64,000 nucleotides of DNA from Candidatus Ruthenibacterium merdavium (GCA_019119935.1 DWWA01000020.1:114999-178998); one strand, 5' to 3'; shown: positions 10,086-21,622, numbered from the stretch's first letter. Notes: generated by a model not told the origin, from the sequence alone. Numbers and translations are program-made.

Positions 10086-10395
10086 GCTCTCACCCCCTGT
10101 TTTTTAACAAGGGACGAGAGCATTTTACTCACGTGTTACCACCCTATTTCGCCTGCCTCTCACGATGGCAGACCTTATCGGGTTCAGCCGGGAAATGATC
10201 CGACGAAACCCTATCGCTGTTACGGGCGATCCCGGCATAGCCTAACCCTGCGGCTCGGTATGCAGCTCCAAGACCATGTTCAGCAAATTCCTCTTTACCC
10301 GCTTTCAGCACGTTTCAAAACGGCGGGATTCTCTGAAAAGATTCCAATGCTTACTCTTTCTTATCATCGCTGTTGTAGGTCATTCTATCATATCA
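10086..10395 (-). promoter_or_regulatory. T-box leader of metG, predicted AUG (Met) specifier
   Basis: Reverse strand: AGAGTAA stem I motif, TCTTTTCAGAGAA, GAAC-ATG-GTCTTGGAGCTG specifier region (ATG at 10275-10277), T-box AATAGGGTGGTAACACG, terminator GCTCTCGTCCCTTGTT...GGGGGTGAGAGCCTTTT. Confidence 0.93.
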
Positions 10396-10447
10396 AATAA
10401 GAAAAAGCAAGCAGACAAAAAGATTCTTTTGCTTTTATTGAATGTTC

Positions 10448-11023
10448 TCAGAATTCAAAATATTTTGACCACAAATCAATTTGGTTTTTATATTCAAACC
10501 CTGCCAGCTGATGATTCCAATAAGGACTATTGCTGTAGAAATTATATTTATCAACCAATCGTTCCAGGAAATTTTGTTTTTCACTCAACCCTGTCTGTTG
10601 GTTTTCTCCATGATTCCCCGCCATCAAAAGACTGGTAGGCCCGCCAACCGAAGCCATTTTCCCACCATTGAGATGTGCTTCCAACGCACGGAATTCAACG
10701 ATCGTTGCATTTTTGGGGTCAATCTCCTTGAGTACCAATTCTTGCTCAAAAGGTGTTCCATTTTCATCTACTCCGGTTGCAATCATAATCGGACTTTCCG
10801 GGGTAGAGTTTTCCGCGTAGTCAATTTTGTACGAAAGCCCATTTGCTTGACCGCCGGAATAAGCCGTGTTTTCGTTCGGCAAAAAGACTTCATAGGTATC
10901 GCTTGACTGAGGCGAAGTAAGGCCGGACATCACGTCAGAAAACAACGCAGCCCTGCTATAGGCTGAGCTGCCCATAGAAAAAGCTTGATTGCGTGAATAA
11001 ACTGCTTGATTGGAGATTTGCAT
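10448..11023 (-). CDS. Hypothetical protein
   Basis: ORF opening 10448..11044; start at MQISNQAVYSRNQAF likely; own sigma-A promoter upstream. Confidence 0.75.
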   Translation of the reverse strand: MQISNQAVYSRNQAFSMGSSAYSRAALFSDVMSGLTSPQSSDTYEVFLPNENTAYSGGQANGLSYKIDYAENSTPESPIMIATGVDENGTPFEQELVLKEIDPKNATIVEFRALEAHLNGGKMASVGGPTSLLMAGNHGENQQTGLSEKQNFLERLVDKYNFYSNSPYWNHQLAGFEYKNQIDLWSKYFEF

Positions 11024-11114
11024 TTTATCTTCCCTCATTTCCAATTGATCTTAACCAGCCCTTTTCAATCCGTTTTCTTAAGGGAATTTCCTCCATAAAT
11101 CTGGTTACGCGCAT

Positions 11115-11143
11115 AGTATAGCACATTAAAATTGAATTGACAA
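11115..11143 (-). promoter_or_regulatory. Sigma-A promoter of the 10448..11023 gene
   Basis: TTGTCA-N17-TATACT on minus strand. Confidence 0.75.
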
Positions 11144-11218
11144 TTAAATTTACGCAAATATTTCAAAGATTCTCCCTTTAAAGCACTTTGATAGGCTCGA
11201 CTTTTTCGGACAAAAACG

Positions 11219-11254
11219 CAAAAAATCCCCCTGCTCCTTTAGGGAACAGGGGGA
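11219..11254 (-). terminator. Intrinsic terminator of the ribosomal operon after rplQ
   Basis: CCCCCTGTTCC-ctaaa-GGAGCAGGGGG followed by ATTTTTTG. Confidence 0.88.
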
Positions 11255-11267
11255 AATAAACTACTGA

Positions 11268-11609
11268 TTAAACCAGCTCGATGATTGCCATCTCAGCGGC
11301 GTCACCACGGCGCACACCCGTCTTAATAATACGAGTATAACCGCCGTTGCGGTCTGCATACTTCGGACCGATTTCGTCGATCACTTTCTTTGCAACAGTC
11401 TCTTTTGTTACGAAAGAGAACACCTGACGCTTTGCGTGCAGATCGTCGCGCTTGCCAAGCGTAATCATCTTCTCAGCCATAGCGCGCACTTCTTTTGCTC
11501 GGGTCGCAGTGGTTTCGATCTTACCGTTTTCAAACAGATAAGTCACCATAGCGCGGAGCATCGCTCTGCGGTGGTCGCTGGTTCTGCCAAGCTTTCTTGT
11601 ACCGGGCAT
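11268..11609 (-). CDS. rplQ: 50S ribosomal protein L17
   Basis: [31 protein letters not shown]. Confidence 0.97.
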   Translation of the reverse strand: MPGTRKLGRTSDHRRAMLRAMVTYLFENGKIETTATRAKEVRAMAEKMITLGKRDDLHAKRQVFSFVTKETVAKKVIDEIGPKYADRNGGYTRIIKTGVRRGDAAEMAIIELV

Positions 11610-11629
11610 CCCATTTCACTCCTTTGCCG

Positions 11630-12583
11630 TTATTCGTCGTCTTTTGTAAGTTTGAATCCAAGAGAGTCCAGCTTTGCCACAACCTCTTCCAAGCTCTTGC
11701 GGCCCAGGTTGCGCACTTTCATCATCTCATCTTCAGATTTGTTAATCAGGTCTTCCACGGTGTTGATGCCGGCACGTTTCAGACAGTTGAAGCTGCGCAC
11801 AGAGAGATCGAGCTCTTCGATGGTCATCTCGAGTGCCTTCTCCTTGCCCTTGTCGTCCTTCTCCACCATGATCTCGGCGGACATTGCCTCCTGCGACAGC
11901 GTCACAAACAGGTTCAAATGCTCGGTCAAGATGCGTGCGGCAAAGCTGACTGCTTCCTGCGCGCTGATTGTGCCGTCTGTCCAAACCTCTAAGGTCAGCT
12001 TATCGTAGTCGGTAATCTGTCCCACACGAGTATTTTCCACCGTGTAGTTTACCTTCAACACCGGCGTGTAGATACTGTCCACAGGCAGAGCGCCCAGAGA
12101 TGCCTGCTCGGCGTTCTGCTTGTTACGCTCCGAGGGAACATAGCCCCGGCCCTTATCAAAGGTCAGCTCCATAATGAGCTTTGCGTTTTCTGCCAAAGTG
12201 GCAATGTGCCAATCGGGATTCAGAATCTCAATATCTGCATCCTGCTGGATGCTTCCGGCGGTTACTTCACCCTCACCGCTCGCCTCAATGCGAACCGTTT
12301 TGGGGGTATCGGAATAGAGCTTTGCGGTAATGCCCTTGACGTTCAGAACGATTTCGGTGACATCTTCCTTCACCCCGTCAATCGTAGAGAACTCGTGCAC
12401 TACGCCGTCAATTTTAATGCTGGTTACAGCAACGCCGGGCAGGCTGGAAAGCAGCACACGCCGCAGGCTGTTGCCCAAAGTTGTACCGAAGCCTCGCTCC
12501 AGCGGCTCTACCACAAACTTACCGTAGCGGCCATCTGCGGAGAGGCTGGCGGTGTCGATCTTGGGTCTTTCGATCTCCATCAT
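11630..12583 (-). CDS. rpoA: DNA-directed RNA polymerase subunit alpha
   Basis: 317 aa; [20 protein letters not shown]; alpha-[18 protein letters not shown]. Confidence 0.97.
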   Translation of the reverse strand: MMEIERPKIDTASLSADGRYGKFVVEPLERGFGTTLGNSLRRVLLSSLPGVAVTSIKIDGVVHEFSTIDGVKEDVTEIVLNVKGITAKLYSDTPKTVRIEASGEGEVTAGSIQQDADIEILNPDWHIATLAENAKLIMELTFDKGRGYVPSERNKQNAEQASLGALPVDSIYTPVLKVNYTVENTRVGQITDYDKLTLEVWTDGTISAQEAVSFAARILTEHLNLFVTLSQEAMSAEIMVEKDDKGKEKALEMTIEELDLSVRSFNCLKRAGINTVEDLINKSEDEMMKVRNLGRKSLEEVVAKLDSLGFKLTKDDE

Positions 12584-12654
12584 GGTAAAAACCCTCCTTA
12601 AATCAGCAGGCGATCAAACGCCTGCATGGTACATCGATCTTCGCGAACACGAGG

Positions 12655-13257
12655 TTATTTGGAGTACAACTCAACGATCAAGTGCTCTTCCACGGGCAGA
12701 TCAATGTCCTCACGGACAGGCATCTTAGTGACAGTGCCCTTCAAGCTCTTGTTTTCACGCTCCAACCACTGCGGCAGGTTCACCATGGGTGCATCCTCAC
12801 CGGTCAGTTTGCTGAACTTCACAGAAGAGCGGCTTGCAGAAGCAACTTCCACAACATCACCCGGTTTTACCAGGAAGGAAGGAATGTTCACCTTGCGGCC
12901 ATTGACAGTGAAGTGTGCGTGGCTTACGAGCTGGCGAGCCTCGCGGCGGGTAGCGGCAAAGCCCAAGCGATAAACAACGTTATCCAAGCGGCGCTCTACC
13001 AAAACCAGCAGGTTCTCACCGGTTTTGCCGGCCATGCGGGAAGCCTTCTCGTAGTAGGAACGGAACTGACGCTCCATGATGCCATAGACGAACTTGACCT
13101 TCTGCTTCTCGGCCAGCTGCAAAGCGTACTCGCTCTTTTTCTTTCTCATCTGACCGCCGGGGTTACGGTTCGTGGTTTTCTTCGCATAACCCATAACAGC
13201 AGGAGAAATGCCCAGAGCGTGGCAGCGTTTAGCGATCGGCTGCATATTCTTAGCCAT
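12655..13257 (-). CDS. rpsD: 30S ribosomal protein S4
   Basis: 200 aa; [39 protein letters not shown]. Confidence 0.97.
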   Translation of the reverse strand: MAKNMQPIAKRCHALGISPAVMGYAKKTTNRNPGGQMRKKKSEYALQLAEKQKVKFVYGIMERQFRSYYEKASRMAGKTGENLLVLVERRLDNVVYRLGFAATRREARQLVSHAHFTVNGRKVNIPSFLVKPGDVVEVASASRSSVKFSKLTGEDAPMVNLPQWLERENKSLKGTVTKMPVREDIDLPVEEHLIVELYSK

Positions 13258-13278
13258 AAGTTTCTGTTCTCCTTTCGA

Positions 13279-13689
13279 TTATACTCGACGGCGCTTCGGG
13301 GGACGGCAGCCATTGTGAGGAATGGGAGTGACGTCCTTAATCATGTTAACTTCCAAACCGGTAGCCTGCAAAGCGCGGATTGCCGCCTCACGGCCGGATC
13401 CCGGACCCTTTACATATACTTCTACCGACTTCATGCCATGTTCCATCGCGGCCTTTGCAGCAGTTTCTGCAGCAGTCTGAGCGGCAAACGGGGTGCTCTT
13501 ACGAGAACCGCGGAAGCCCAGTCCGCCTGCACTTGCCCAGGACACAGCGTTGCCCTGCACATCAGTGATGGTAACAATGGTGTTGTTGAACGTGCTCTGG
13601 ATATGAGCGCAGCCACGTTCAATATTTTTGCGCTCACGGCGTTTGGTACGCACAGCGGCGCCTTTTTTAGTGGCTTTCGTTGCTGCCAT
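13279..13689 (-). CDS. rpsK: 30S ribosomal protein S11
   Basis: [37 protein letters not shown]. Confidence 0.97.
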   Translation of the reverse strand: MAATKATKKGAAVRTKRRERKNIERGCAHIQSTFNNTIVTITDVQGNAVSWASAGGLGFRGSRKSTPFAAQTAAETAAKAAMEHGMKSVEVYVKGPGSGREAAIRALQATGLEVNMIKDVTPIPHNGCRPPKRRRV

Positions 13690-13710
13690 TGAATGTTCCT
13701 CCTTTTGTGA

Positions 13711-14079
13711 TTACTTCTTCTTGTTGGCGACAGTGCGCTTCGGACCTTTACGGGTACGAGCATTTGTCTTAGAACGCTGGCCGCGCACAGGCAAGCCTTT
13801 GCGATGACGCACACCGCGATAGCACTGAATTTCCACCAAACGCTTGATGTCCAGTGCAACGTTGCGGCGAAGGTCGCCTTCAACGGTGAAGTTTTTATCG
13901 ATGTAATCACGGATAAGAGCTTCTTCGTCTTTGGTGAGGTCCTTCACCCGAGTATCCGGATTGATCTTCGTCGCGGCGAGAATCTCTTTCGCGGCGCTGT
14001 GACCGATGCCGTAGATATAGGTGAGGCCAATTTCGACTCGCTTTTCTTTCGGCAAGTCAACTCCGGCGATACGTGCCAT
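13711..14079 (-). CDS. rpsM: 30S ribosomal protein S13
   Basis: [26 protein letters not shown]. Confidence 0.97.
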   Translation of the reverse strand: MARIAGVDLPKEKRVEIGLTYIYGIGHSAAKEILAATKINPDTRVKDLTKDEEALIRDYIDKNFTVEGDLRRNVALDIKRLVEIQCYRGVRHRKGLPVRGQRSKTNARTRKGPKRTVANKKK

Positions 14080-14162
14080 TTATAAGCACCTCCTGATTGA
14101 TTTATCCGTTAGCGTAAACTGAACCGCCCGGATCAATGCTGGTTCAGCCAAAAGCGCAAAGC

Positions 14163-14276
14163 TTAGCCCTGACGCTGTTTGTGTTTCGGGTTTTGGCAGA
14201 TGACCATCACGCGGCCTTTGCGCTTGATGACCTTGCACTTTTCGCAAATAGGTTTGACGGAAGGTTTCACCTTCAT
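14163..14276 (-). CDS. rpmJ: 50S ribosomal protein L36
   Basis: 37-aa reading [37 protein letters not shown], below the supplied ORF cutoff. Confidence 0.96.
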   Translation of the reverse strand: MKVKPSVKPICEKCKVIKRKGRVMVICQNPKHKQRQG

Positions 14277-14306
14277 GATTGGTACCTCCTTCAAGGTTTG
14301 CTCGTG

Positions 14307-14531
14307 TTATTTCGAGCGCCAGGTGATACGGCCCTTGGTCAGATCGTAGGGGCTGAGCTCCAACGTGACTTTGTCGCCGGGCAAAATGCGAATGAAGTTC
14401 ATGCGCAGCTTTCCGGAGATATGAGCTGTTACCTTGTGCCCGTTTTCGAGTTCCACCAAAAACATGGTGTTCGGCATAGCTTCGAGAACGGTGCCCTCTA
14501 ATTCGATGACATCTTGTTTAGACAAATTCAA
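14307..14531 (-). CDS. infA: Translation initiation factor IF-1
   Basis: 74 aa; [22 protein letters not shown]-like. Confidence 0.96.
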   Translation of the reverse strand: MNLSKQDVIELEGTVLEAMPNTMFLVELENGHKVTAHISGKLRMNFIRILPGDKVTLELSPYDLTKGRITWRSK

Positions 14532-14547
14532 TACCCTCCAGTTGAAA

Positions 14548-15300
14548 TCATGGCTCTTGGGTTAGAATGACCGGCCCGTTCGGCGTGATGGCGATGGTGT
14601 GCTCGAAGTGAGCGCTCAAGCCTCCGTCCGCCGTGACGACCGTCCATCCGTCGGATAACGTCTTCACAACATGGCTTTTCTCGTTGACCATGGGCTCGAT
14701 GGCAATTACCATTCCGCTCACAAGCCGAGGCCCTCGTCCGGCCTGCCCGTAGTTGGGCACCTCCGGGTCCTCATGAAGCTCTCGGCCAACGCCGTGGCCC
14801 ACATAATTGCGAACCACAGAAAAACCGTTTTCTTCCACGTACTGTTGCACGGCTGCGCTGATGTCACCGACGCGGTTCCCGGGAACAGCAGCCGCGATGC
14901 CCCGGTATAAGGCTTCTTTTGTGACATCCAATAGCTTTTGTGCACGCTGGTCAACACTGCCGCACGCAAACGTGTAGGCATTGTCGCCGTTCCATCCGTG
15001 GACAGCGGCACCGGTGTCGATACTTACAATATCGCCCTCGCGCAGCACCACCTTTTTCGATGGAATTCCGTGAATCAATTCCTGATTCACAGAAATGCAT
15101 GCGGAGCCCGGAAAGCCGTACAAGCCCTTGAAGTTCGGGCGTGCTCCCCGGCTGACGATATAGTCATAAATTGCTTTGTCGACATCCGCGGTGGTGGCGC
15201 CGGGCCGAATGGCCTCGCCACCTGCGCGCAGTGCACCGGCAGAAATCCGGCACACTTCGCGCATCGCTTCAATCTCTTTGGGTGTTTTGATCTGAATCAC
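14548..15300 (-). CDS. map: Type I methionine aminopeptidase
   Basis: 250 aa; [14 protein letters not shown]...[20 protein letters not shown]. Confidence 0.96.
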   Translation of the reverse strand: MIQIKTPKEIEAMREVCRISAGALRAGGEAIRPGATTADVDKAIYDYIVSRGARPNFKGLYGFPGSACISVNQELIHGIPSKKVVLREGDIVSIDTGAAVHGWNGDNAYTFACGSVDQRAQKLLDVTKEALYRGIAAAVPGNRVGDISAAVQQYVEENGFSVVRNYVGHGVGRELHEDPEVPNYGQAGRGPRLVSGMVIAIEPMVNEKSHVVKTLSDGWTVVTADGGLSAHFEHTIAITPNGPVILTQEP

Positions 15301-15303
15301 AAA

Positions 15304-15939
15304 TCAGACCCCCAGTTTTTCAAACAGGAGCTTCGTGGTGTTTTCCACACCTTCCACTCCTTCTACCACAACCAGCTTTCCGCGCTCTTTGTAAAACTCT
15401 ACCAGCGGCTCGGTAAGCTCGTGATACACTTTCAAACGCTCCACAATCGTGGAGGGCTCGTCGTCCTTGCGGACAATCAACTGGCCGTTGCAGCGATCAC
15501 ATACATCGGGCTTCACGCTGGGCTTGAAAATCGTGTGGTAGCTTGCGCCGCAGGAAGCGCAAACGCGCCGGCCGGACAAACGCTTTACAATGGTGTCATC
15601 GGCAACTTCGATGTCGATAACCTTATCAATCTCGACACCCATCTCTTCCAAGGCCTGTGCCTGCGCAACTGTGCGGGGCACGCCGTCGAGAATGAAGCCG
15701 TTTTTGCAGTCGTCCTGCACCAGACGCTCTTTAATGATGCTGATGATAACATCGTCGGGGACAAGGGCGCCGGAATCGATAAAGGATTTCGCTTTCAGCC
15801 CCATCTCCGTTCCGTTTTTCATTGCTTCACGAAGAATGTTTCCTGTGCTGATTGCGGGAATGTTCAGCTTATCGCAAATCACTTCCGCCTGTGTTCCCTT
15901 GCCCGCACCGGGCGCACCCAAAAGGATCAATTTCATCAT
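15304..15939 (-). CDS. adk: Adenylate kinase (zinc lid)
   Basis: GAPGAGKGTQAEVI; lid CASCGASYH...CDRC. Confidence 0.97.
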   Translation of the reverse strand: MMKLILLGAPGAGKGTQAEVICDKLNIPAISTGNILREAMKNGTEMGLKAKSFIDSGALVPDDVIISIIKERLVQDDCKNGFILDGVPRTVAQAQALEEMGVEIDKVIDIEVADDTIVKRLSGRRVCASCGASYHTIFKPSVKPDVCDRCNGQLIVRKDDEPSTIVERLKVYHELTEPLVEFYKERGKLVVVEGVEGVENTTKLLFEKLGV

Positions 15940-15969
15940 TGCCTTCCCCCTTAGACGTTTGTTTAAAAA

Positions 15970-17280
15970 TTACTCCAAAAAGCCTTTGTGATGACGCATC
16001 AGCAAATAGCTTTCCAGACTGCGGGAGGTATCCAGCGCAACGCCGACAACAATCAGCATGCTGGTGCCGCCCAAAGAAATGTTCATCGCCAGCACATTGC
16101 TCAGAATAATCGGGGCAATCGCTACAACGGCTAAGAACAAAGCACCGACAAAGGTAATCTTGCTCAGCACCTTCGTGATGAAGTCGCTGGTCGGTTTACC
16201 GGGACGGTAACCGGGAATGGTACCGTTATTGGTGCGAAGATTGTTGGCGATTTCAATCGGATCGTATTGAATTGCCACATAGAAGTAGTTGAATGCGATA
16301 ATCAATACGAGATAGATCACAGCATACGCCCAGCTGTCGTAGTTGAACGCACCCAAGAAAGCTGACCAAATGGGATGCTCCTGTGCGTTGTACAGCGCCG
16401 GGAAGAATGCGCCCAGCGTGCCGGGAATGCTGACTAAGCTGGAAGCAAAGATGATGGGCAGAACACCGCTCATATTCACCTTAATGGGAATGTGAGAGTT
16501 TTGACCGCCGTACATTTTGCGTCCCACCACACGCTTTGCGTACTGCACCGGGATACGGCGCTCCGCAGCGTTCAGGATAACGATCATCACCGCAACGGCT
16601 GCGACCAAAACAGCAATCAACGGCAGGAAGAAATAATACTTAATTTCTCCGTTCATCGCGAGTTGAATGTAGCCCTTGATTGCGCTGAACACGCTGCTCC
16701 AGCGGGAAATGATACCGGCGAAAATCAGCATCGAAATGCCGTTTCCGATTCCCTTTACATCAATTTGCTCACCCATCCATTGCAACAGCATGGAACCGGC
16801 GGCAAACGAAAGGATAATCACCAATGCGCAAAATACGCCGGAAAAACCGGTGGTGTATTTCAGCGCGCCCTGCCCGTTGAGCAGGAAGTAGTACATTACG
16901 GACAGCAAAAGCGCAATGCCGGCACCCACATAGCGGGTCAGCTTCTGCATTTTGCGTCGTCCGTCCTCGCCCTCTTTGCTCAAGCGCTCCAAGGCGGGAA
17001 TCGCAACTGCAAGCAGCTGCATGATAATGGATGCATTGATGTACGGGCCGACACCCAAAGCAAAGAGTGTCGAGTTGGCGAAAGCGCCGCCCGTCAGCAT
17101 ATCAATGTAACCGAGCAGGTTTCCTGTGTTGCCGCCAATCATGCTTTGCAGTGCATCCCCCGTTACAAAGGGAACGGGGATGGCACAGCCAAGACGAAAG
17201 AGTACAAGCACAGTTAAGGTAAAGAGAATTTTCTTTCTCAGGTCAGGGATCTTCCACGCGTTCTTAAAAGTATCGAACAC
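15970..17280 (-). CDS. secY: Preprotein translocase subunit SecY
   Basis: 436 aa, 10 TM; GIGNGISMLIFAGI. Confidence 0.97.
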   Translation of the reverse strand: MFDTFKNAWKIPDLRKKILFTLTVLVLFRLGCAIPVPFVTGDALQSMIGGNTGNLLGYIDMLTGGAFANSTLFALGVGPYINASIIMQLLAVAIPALERLSKEGEDGRRKMQKLTRYVGAGIALLLSVMYYFLLNGQGALKYTTGFSGVFCALVIILSFAAGSMLLQWMGEQIDVKGIGNGISMLIFAGIISRWSSVFSAIKGYIQLAMNGEIKYYFFLPLIAVLVAAVAVMIVILNAAERRIPVQYAKRVVGRKMYGGQNSHIPIKVNMSGVLPIIFASSLVSIPGTLGAFFPALYNAQEHPIWSAFLGAFNYDSWAYAVIYLVLIIAFNYFYVAIQYDPIEIANNLRTNNGTIPGYRPGKPTSDFITKVLSKITFVGALFLAVVAIAPIILSNVLAMNISLGGTSMLIVVGVALDTSRSLESYLLMRHHKGFLE

Positions 17281-17281
17281 T

Positions 17282-17719
17282 TCAGATCACCTCTGCCTTC
17301 CCGCCTGCTTTCTCAATCTTCTCTTTCGCGGAAGCGGTATAGGCATCCAGCTTAACAGTCAAAGCTTTTGTCAACTCACCGTTGCCCAAAACCTTGACGC
17401 CGTCATTTACCTTTTTGATCACGCCTTTTTCCAAAAGCGCGTTTACGTCGACAACACTGCCGGCCTCAAACTTTTCAAGGTCGCTGATCTTCACAGTGGT
17501 ATAAACCGTAGCGAAGATGTTGTTGAAGCCGCGTTTCGGCAGGCGGCGCTGCAAAGGCATCTGACCGCCTTCAAAGCCGGCCTTCTTTACGCCGGAGCGA
17601 GCTTTCTGACCCTTGTGGCCGTAACCGGCCGTTTTGCCGTTGCCGGAAGCCGCGCCGCGGCCTTTGCGCTTAGCAGCCTTGTTGGAGCCGGCGGCGGGTT
17701 TCAATTCATGAAGCATCAT
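17282..17719 (-). CDS. rplO: 50S ribosomal protein L15
   Basis: [40 protein letters not shown]. Confidence 0.96.
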   Translation of the reverse strand: MMLHELKPAAGSNKAAKRKGRGAASGNGKTAGYGHKGQKARSGVKKAGFEGGQMPLQRRLPKRGFNNIFATVYTTVKISDLEKFEAGSVVDVNALLEKGVIKKVNDGVKVLGNGELTKALTVKLDAYTASAKEKIEKAGGKAEVI

Positions 17720-17740
17720 TGTGCATGCACCTCCTTGCTT

Positions 17741-17956
17741 TTACGCTTTGGTAACCTCTACCATGTGAGAGATTTTGTTGATTTTGCCCTGAGTTGCAAC
17801 GTTATCGGGCTGAACCGTTACGTCGCCTACTCGTTTCAAGCCAAGAGACAAAGCCGTTGCAATTTGATTCTGCTTACGGCCAATCAGGCTGCGGGTCAAC
17901 TTGATGGTCAAACCACCTTCTGCCTGTTTTGCAGCAGGTTTTTTCTTTTCAGCCAT
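17741..17956 (-). CDS. rpmD: 50S ribosomal protein L30
   Basis: LTIKLTRSLIGRKQNQIATALSLGLKRVG, with short Lys/Ala-rich N-terminal extension. Confidence 0.93.
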   Translation of the reverse strand: MAEKKKPAAKQAEGGLTIKLTRSLIGRKQNQIATALSLGLKRVGDVTVQPDNVATQGKINKISHMVEVTKA

Positions 17957-17970
17957 GACTCACTGCCTCC

Positions 17971-18471
17971 TTAACCCAAAATTTCTTTCACGGTTTTACC
18001 GCGTTTTGCGGCAACCTGCTCTGCGCTCTGCAAGCTGCGCAGACCAGCCATCGTTGCTGTTACCACGTTGCAGGGATTGTTGGTGCGCTGGCACTTGGTA
18101 CGGATATCCTTAATGCCTGCAACCTCCAACACAGCACGCACAGCACCGCCGGCGATAACACCGGTACCTTCGGGAGCCGGACGCAGCAGCACGCGGCCTG
18201 CGCCGAACACACCGACGGTCTCGTGGGGAATGGTGGTTCCCTTCAGAGCGATCTTGTGCATATTCTTCTTTGCGTCCTCGATTCCCTTGCGGATTGCCTC
18301 GGGAACCTCGCCGGCCTTACCCAGGCCGAAACCAACCGTGCCGTTGCCGTCGCCGACAACTACCAGAGCGGAAAACTTAAAGATGCGGCCGCCCTTGACT
18401 GTCTTGGATACACGGTTGATGGCAACAACCTTTTCTTGTAAATCCAAAGTGGATGCGTCGATCATTTCCAT
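17971..18471 (-). CDS. rpsE: 30S ribosomal protein S5
   Basis: [32 protein letters not shown]. Confidence 0.97.
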   Translation of the reverse strand: MEMIDASTLDLQEKVVAINRVSKTVKGGRIFKFSALVVVGDGNGTVGFGLGKAGEVPEAIRKGIEDAKKNMHKIALKGTTIPHETVGVFGAGRVLLRPAPEGTGVIAGGAVRAVLEVAGIKDIRTKCQRTNNPCNVVTATMAGLRSLQSAEQVAAKRGKTVKEILG

Positions 18472-18482
18472 TTGTATCCTCC

Positions 18483-18842
18483 TTACAGCTTCAAGCCGCC
18501 CTCACGAGCGCCTTCGGCCAAAGCTTTCACGCGGCCGTGATAAACAAAGCCGCCACGGTCATAGACCGCCTGGGTGATACCCTTATCGGCAGCCTTTTTA
18601 GCAATCGCCTTGCCAACTTTTGTAGCAGCCTCGATGTTTCCGCCAAAGCCCTCAAAATCTTTATCCATGCTGGAAGCGCTGACCAGTGTTACACCGGCCA
18701 CATCGTCGATCAGCTGTGCATAAATGTGCTTGGAGGAGCGGAACACATCCAGACGGGGGCACTGTGCAGTGCCGGAAATCTTGCCGCGAACGCGGCGATG
18801 ACGACGCAGACGCGCGACGTTCTTATCCGGTTTATTAACCAT
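18483..18842 (-). CDS. rplR: 50S ribosomal protein L18
   Basis: [35 protein letters not shown]. Confidence 0.97.
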   Translation of the reverse strand: MVNKPDKNVARLRRHRRVRGKISGTAQCPRLDVFRSSKHIYAQLIDDVAGVTLVSASSMDKDFEGFGGNIEAATKVGKAIAKKAADKGITQAVYDRGGFVYHGRVKALAEGAREGGLKL

Positions 18843-18860
18843 TCTCGTTCACTCCTTACT

Positions 18861-19406
18861 TTATTTCGAGCCTTTGCCGGCCTTGCCTTCTTTGCGGATG
18901 ACATACTCACCCACATAGCGGATACCTTTGCCCTTGTAGGGTTCGGGCGGACGCTTCTCGCGTACTTCCGCGGCAAACTGACCAACGCGCTGTTTGTCGA
19001 TGCCGTTGATAACAATCTTCAAGGGATCGGGTACTTCAATGGTGATGCCCTCGATTTCAGGCATGATCACCTGATGAGAGTAACCCAGGTTCAAAACAAG
19101 GTCTTTGCCCTGCTTTGCGGCACGATAGCCGACGCCCTGAATCTCCAGCTCCTTCTTGAAGCCGTTTGTAACGCCCTCTACCATGTTGGCGATGAGGGTG
19201 CGGGTGAGGCCGTGTAAGCTGCGAGCCTCTTTCTCGTCATTGGGGCGGGTCACCACGATCTCATTATTCTCAACCTTTACGTCGATCAGAGAATGAATGG
19301 TGGAATTCAGGGTGCCCTTGGGGCCCTTTACGCTGATGTTGTTGCCGTCAAGTTTGACCTCAACACCGGCAGGGATGACGATGGGTTTTCTTCCAATTCT
19401 CGACAT
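18861..19406 (-). CDS. rplF: 50S ribosomal protein L6
   Basis: [35 protein letters not shown]. Confidence 0.97.
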   Translation of the reverse strand: MSRIGRKPIVIPAGVEVKLDGNNISVKGPKGTLNSTIHSLIDVKVENNEIVVTRPNDEKEARSLHGLTRTLIANMVEGVTNGFKKELEIQGVGYRAAKQGKDLVLNLGYSHQVIMPEIEGITIEVPDPLKIVINGIDKQRVGQFAAEVREKRPPEPYKGKGIRYVGEYVIRKEGKAGKGSK

Positions 19407-19422
19407 TGTCTATACCCCTTTC

Positions 19423-19821
19423 TTACCACACAAAGGCGAGCACTTCGCCGCCAACGTGCGCAGCACGCGCAGCCTTGTCGGTCATAACGCCCTTAGAAGT
19501 GGAGATGATTGCGGTGCCAAGGCCCTTCATAACCTTCGGCAGCTGCTCGCTGTTGGAGTAGATGCGCAGGCCGGGCTTAGACACACGGCGGATGCCGGAA
19601 ATAACGGCAGAGCCGTTGTCGGTATACTTCAAAGTGATGCGAATGACGCCCTGCTTGTCGTCCTCGATGAACTGAACGCCCTTCACATATCCTTCCTCCA
19701 GCAGAATGTCGGCGATTGCCTTCTTCAGCTTAGAGCCGGGAATGTCCACCGAAGGGTGTTTGGCAGCACTGGCGTTGCGGATGCGTGTCAGCAAGTCCGC
19801 AATAGGATCTGTAATCTGCAT
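19423..19821 (-). CDS. rpsH: 30S ribosomal protein S8
   Basis: [25 protein letters not shown] opens to 19848. Confidence 0.96.
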   Translation of the reverse strand: MQITDPIADLLTRIRNASAAKHPSVDIPGSKLKKAIADILLEEGYVKGVQFIEDDKQGVIRITLKYTDNGSAVISGIRRVSKPGLRIYSNSEQLPKVMKGLGTAIISTSKGVMTDKAARAAHVGGEVLAFVW

Positions 19822-19882
19822 TGCCACTAACCTCCTAGTTTCAATCAAAAAAATATTTATCTGTGAAGAAGTGAGCTGGTGA

Positions 19883-20068
19883 TTACCAGCTCGCTTTTCT
19901 CACGCCGGGGATCTCGCCTTTGTAAGCGAGCTCACGGAAGCAGATACGGCACACGCCGTATTTGCGCAGGTAAGCGTGAGGACGGCCACAGATTTTGCAG
20001 CGGTTGTATGCACGGGTGCTGAACTTCGGTGCGCGCTGCTGCTTGATTTTCATGCTTGTCTTAGCCAA
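19883..20068 (-). CDS. rpsN: 30S ribosomal protein S14, zinc-binding type
   Basis: 61 aa; [25 protein letters not shown]. Confidence 0.97.
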   Translation of the reverse strand: MAKTSMKIKQQRAPKFSTRAYNRCKICGRPHAYLRKYGVCRICFRELAYKGEIPGVRKASW

Positions 20069-20083
20069 CTCTCATGCCCTCCC

Positions 20084-20623
20084 TTAGTTTGCAAACGGAG
20101 CGCCCATGAGCGTCAGCAGCTCTTTGGCCTCTTCGTCTGTTTTTGCAGTCGTTACGAAGCAGATGTCCATACCGCGAACGGCGTCGATCTTATCGTAATC
20201 AATTTCCGGGAAAATGAGCTGCTCTTTCACGCCGCAGCTGTAGTTGCCGCGTCCGTCGAAGGAATTGCCGTTGATGCCGCGGAAGTCGCGCACGCGGGGC
20301 AGAGCCACGCTGAAGAAGCGATCCACGAACTCATACATACGCTCGCCGCGCAGGGTAACCTTTGCGCCGATGGGCATGCCTTCACGCAGTTTGAAGTTAG
20401 CAACGCTCTTTTTCGCACGGCAGATCACAGCCTTCTGGCCGGTGATCTTTGCCAGGTCCGCCAAGATAGCGTCCATGATCTTCGGGTTGTCACGTGCTTC
20501 GCCGCAGCCGACGTTGATGACAACTTTGTCGAGCTTCGGAATTTGCATCACGCTTTTGTAGTTGAATTTCTTCATCAGAGCGGGAGCAACTTCCTTGGCG
20601 TAGGTTTCTTTCAATCTTGCCAT
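20084..20623 (-). CDS. rplE: 50S ribosomal protein L5
   Basis: 179 aa; [41 protein letters not shown]. Confidence 0.97.
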   Translation of the reverse strand: MARLKETYAKEVAPALMKKFNYKSVMQIPKLDKVVINVGCGEARDNPKIMDAILADLAKITGQKAVICRAKKSVANFKLREGMPIGAKVTLRGERMYEFVDRFFSVALPRVRDFRGINGNSFDGRGNYSCGVKEQLIFPEIDYDKIDAVRGMDICFVTTAKTDEEAKELLTLMGAPFAN

Positions 20624-20642
20624 TTTCTTCTACTCCCTTTCC

Positions 20643-20957
20643 TTAAAACTCAGCGCCGCATTTTTTGCAGACGCGCACTTTTTTACCATCGTGAACCGCA
20701 TGGCCAACGCGGGTTGCCTTGCCGCACTTGGGGCAAACGGGCATCACCTTGCAGGCGTACATAGCGCCCTCAGCCTTCACGATACCGCCCTGCTCGCCCT
20801 GACGACGAGGTTTGACGTGCTTCGTAACCATGTTGCGGCCTTCCACGATGACTTTGCCCTCTTTCGGGCTGACCTGCAAAACCTTGCCGGAATTGCCGCG
20901 GTCTTTACCGCTGATAATCATCACGGTGTCGCCGGTTTTAACATGAACGTTATTCAT
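20643..20957 (-). CDS. rplX: 50S ribosomal protein L24
   Basis: [23 protein letters not shown]. Confidence 0.96.
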   Translation of the reverse strand: MNNVHVKTGDTVMIISGKDRGNSGKVLQVSPKEGKVIVEGRNMVTKHVKPRRQGEQGGIVKAEGAMYACKVMPVCPKCGKATRVGHAVHDGKKVRVCKKCGAEF

Positions 20958-20971
20958 TCTTTAAAACCTCC

Positions 20972-21340
20972 TTACAGCGATTCCGGAGCCAGGCTGACGA
21001 TCTTCAGGTAGCCGGCATCGCGCAGCTCACGCGCAACCGGTCCAAAGATACGGGTGCCTCTCGGGGTTTTGTCGTCGCGGATGATAACCGCGGCGTTCTC
21101 ATCAAAACGGATGTAGGAACCATCCTCACGGCGCAGGCCCTGTTTGCTGCGAACCACGACAGCCTTGACCACATCGCCTTTTTTCACTGTACCGTTAGGC
21201 GCCGCTTTCTTGACAGAAGCCACAATCACGTCGCCGATACCGGCATATCTCTTACGGGAGCCGCCCAGCACGCGGATGCACATGATTTCCTTTGCACCGG
21301 TGTTGTCAGCCACTTTGAGATAGCTCTGCATCTGTACCAT
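20972..21340 (-). CDS. rplN: 50S ribosomal protein L14
   Basis: [28 protein letters not shown]. Confidence 0.97.
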   Translation of the reverse strand: MVQMQSYLKVADNTGAKEIMCIRVLGGSRKRYAGIGDVIVASVKKAAPNGTVKKGDVVKAVVVRSKQGLRREDGSYIRFDENAAVIIRDDKTPRGTRIFGPVARELRDAGYLKIVSLAPESL

Positions 21341-21367
21341 AAGACAGAATCTCCTTTCAAAGCTGCT

Positions 21368-21622
21368 TTATTTCGCTTTTTCAACGATTTTAACCAGTCT
21401 CCAGCGCTTGTCTTTGCTCAGAGGACGGGTTTCCATGATCATCACGCGGTCGCCCACGCCGCACTCGTTGTTCTCGTCATGCGCTTTAAACTTCACGGTG
21501 CGCTTCATGATCTTTTTGTAGAGGGGGTGCTGCACGCTGTCTTTCACGGCGACAACGATGGTTTTATCCATCTTGTCGGACACAACGACACCCACACGGG
21601 TCTTTCTCAGATTGCGTTCCAT
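21368..21622 (-). CDS. rpsQ: 30S ribosomal protein S17
   Basis: [23 protein letters not shown]. Confidence 0.97.
   Translation of the reverse strand: MERNLRKTRVGVVVSDKMDKTIVVAVKDSVQHPLYKKIMKRTVKFKAHDENNECGVGDRVMIMETRPLSKDKRWRLVKIVEKAK

Noticed and set aside
10023-10638. Small plus-strand ORFs around the metG leader
   Set aside because: Region is fully explained as a T-box leader on the minus strand plus the antisense of the hypothetical gene.
12682-13692. 336-aa plus-strand ORF across rpsD/rpsK
   Set aside because: Antisense to two certain ribosomal protein genes; no start signals or recognisable domain.
14938-15954. 338-aa plus-strand ORF across map/adk
   Set aside because: Antisense shadow ORF; both minus genes are definite.
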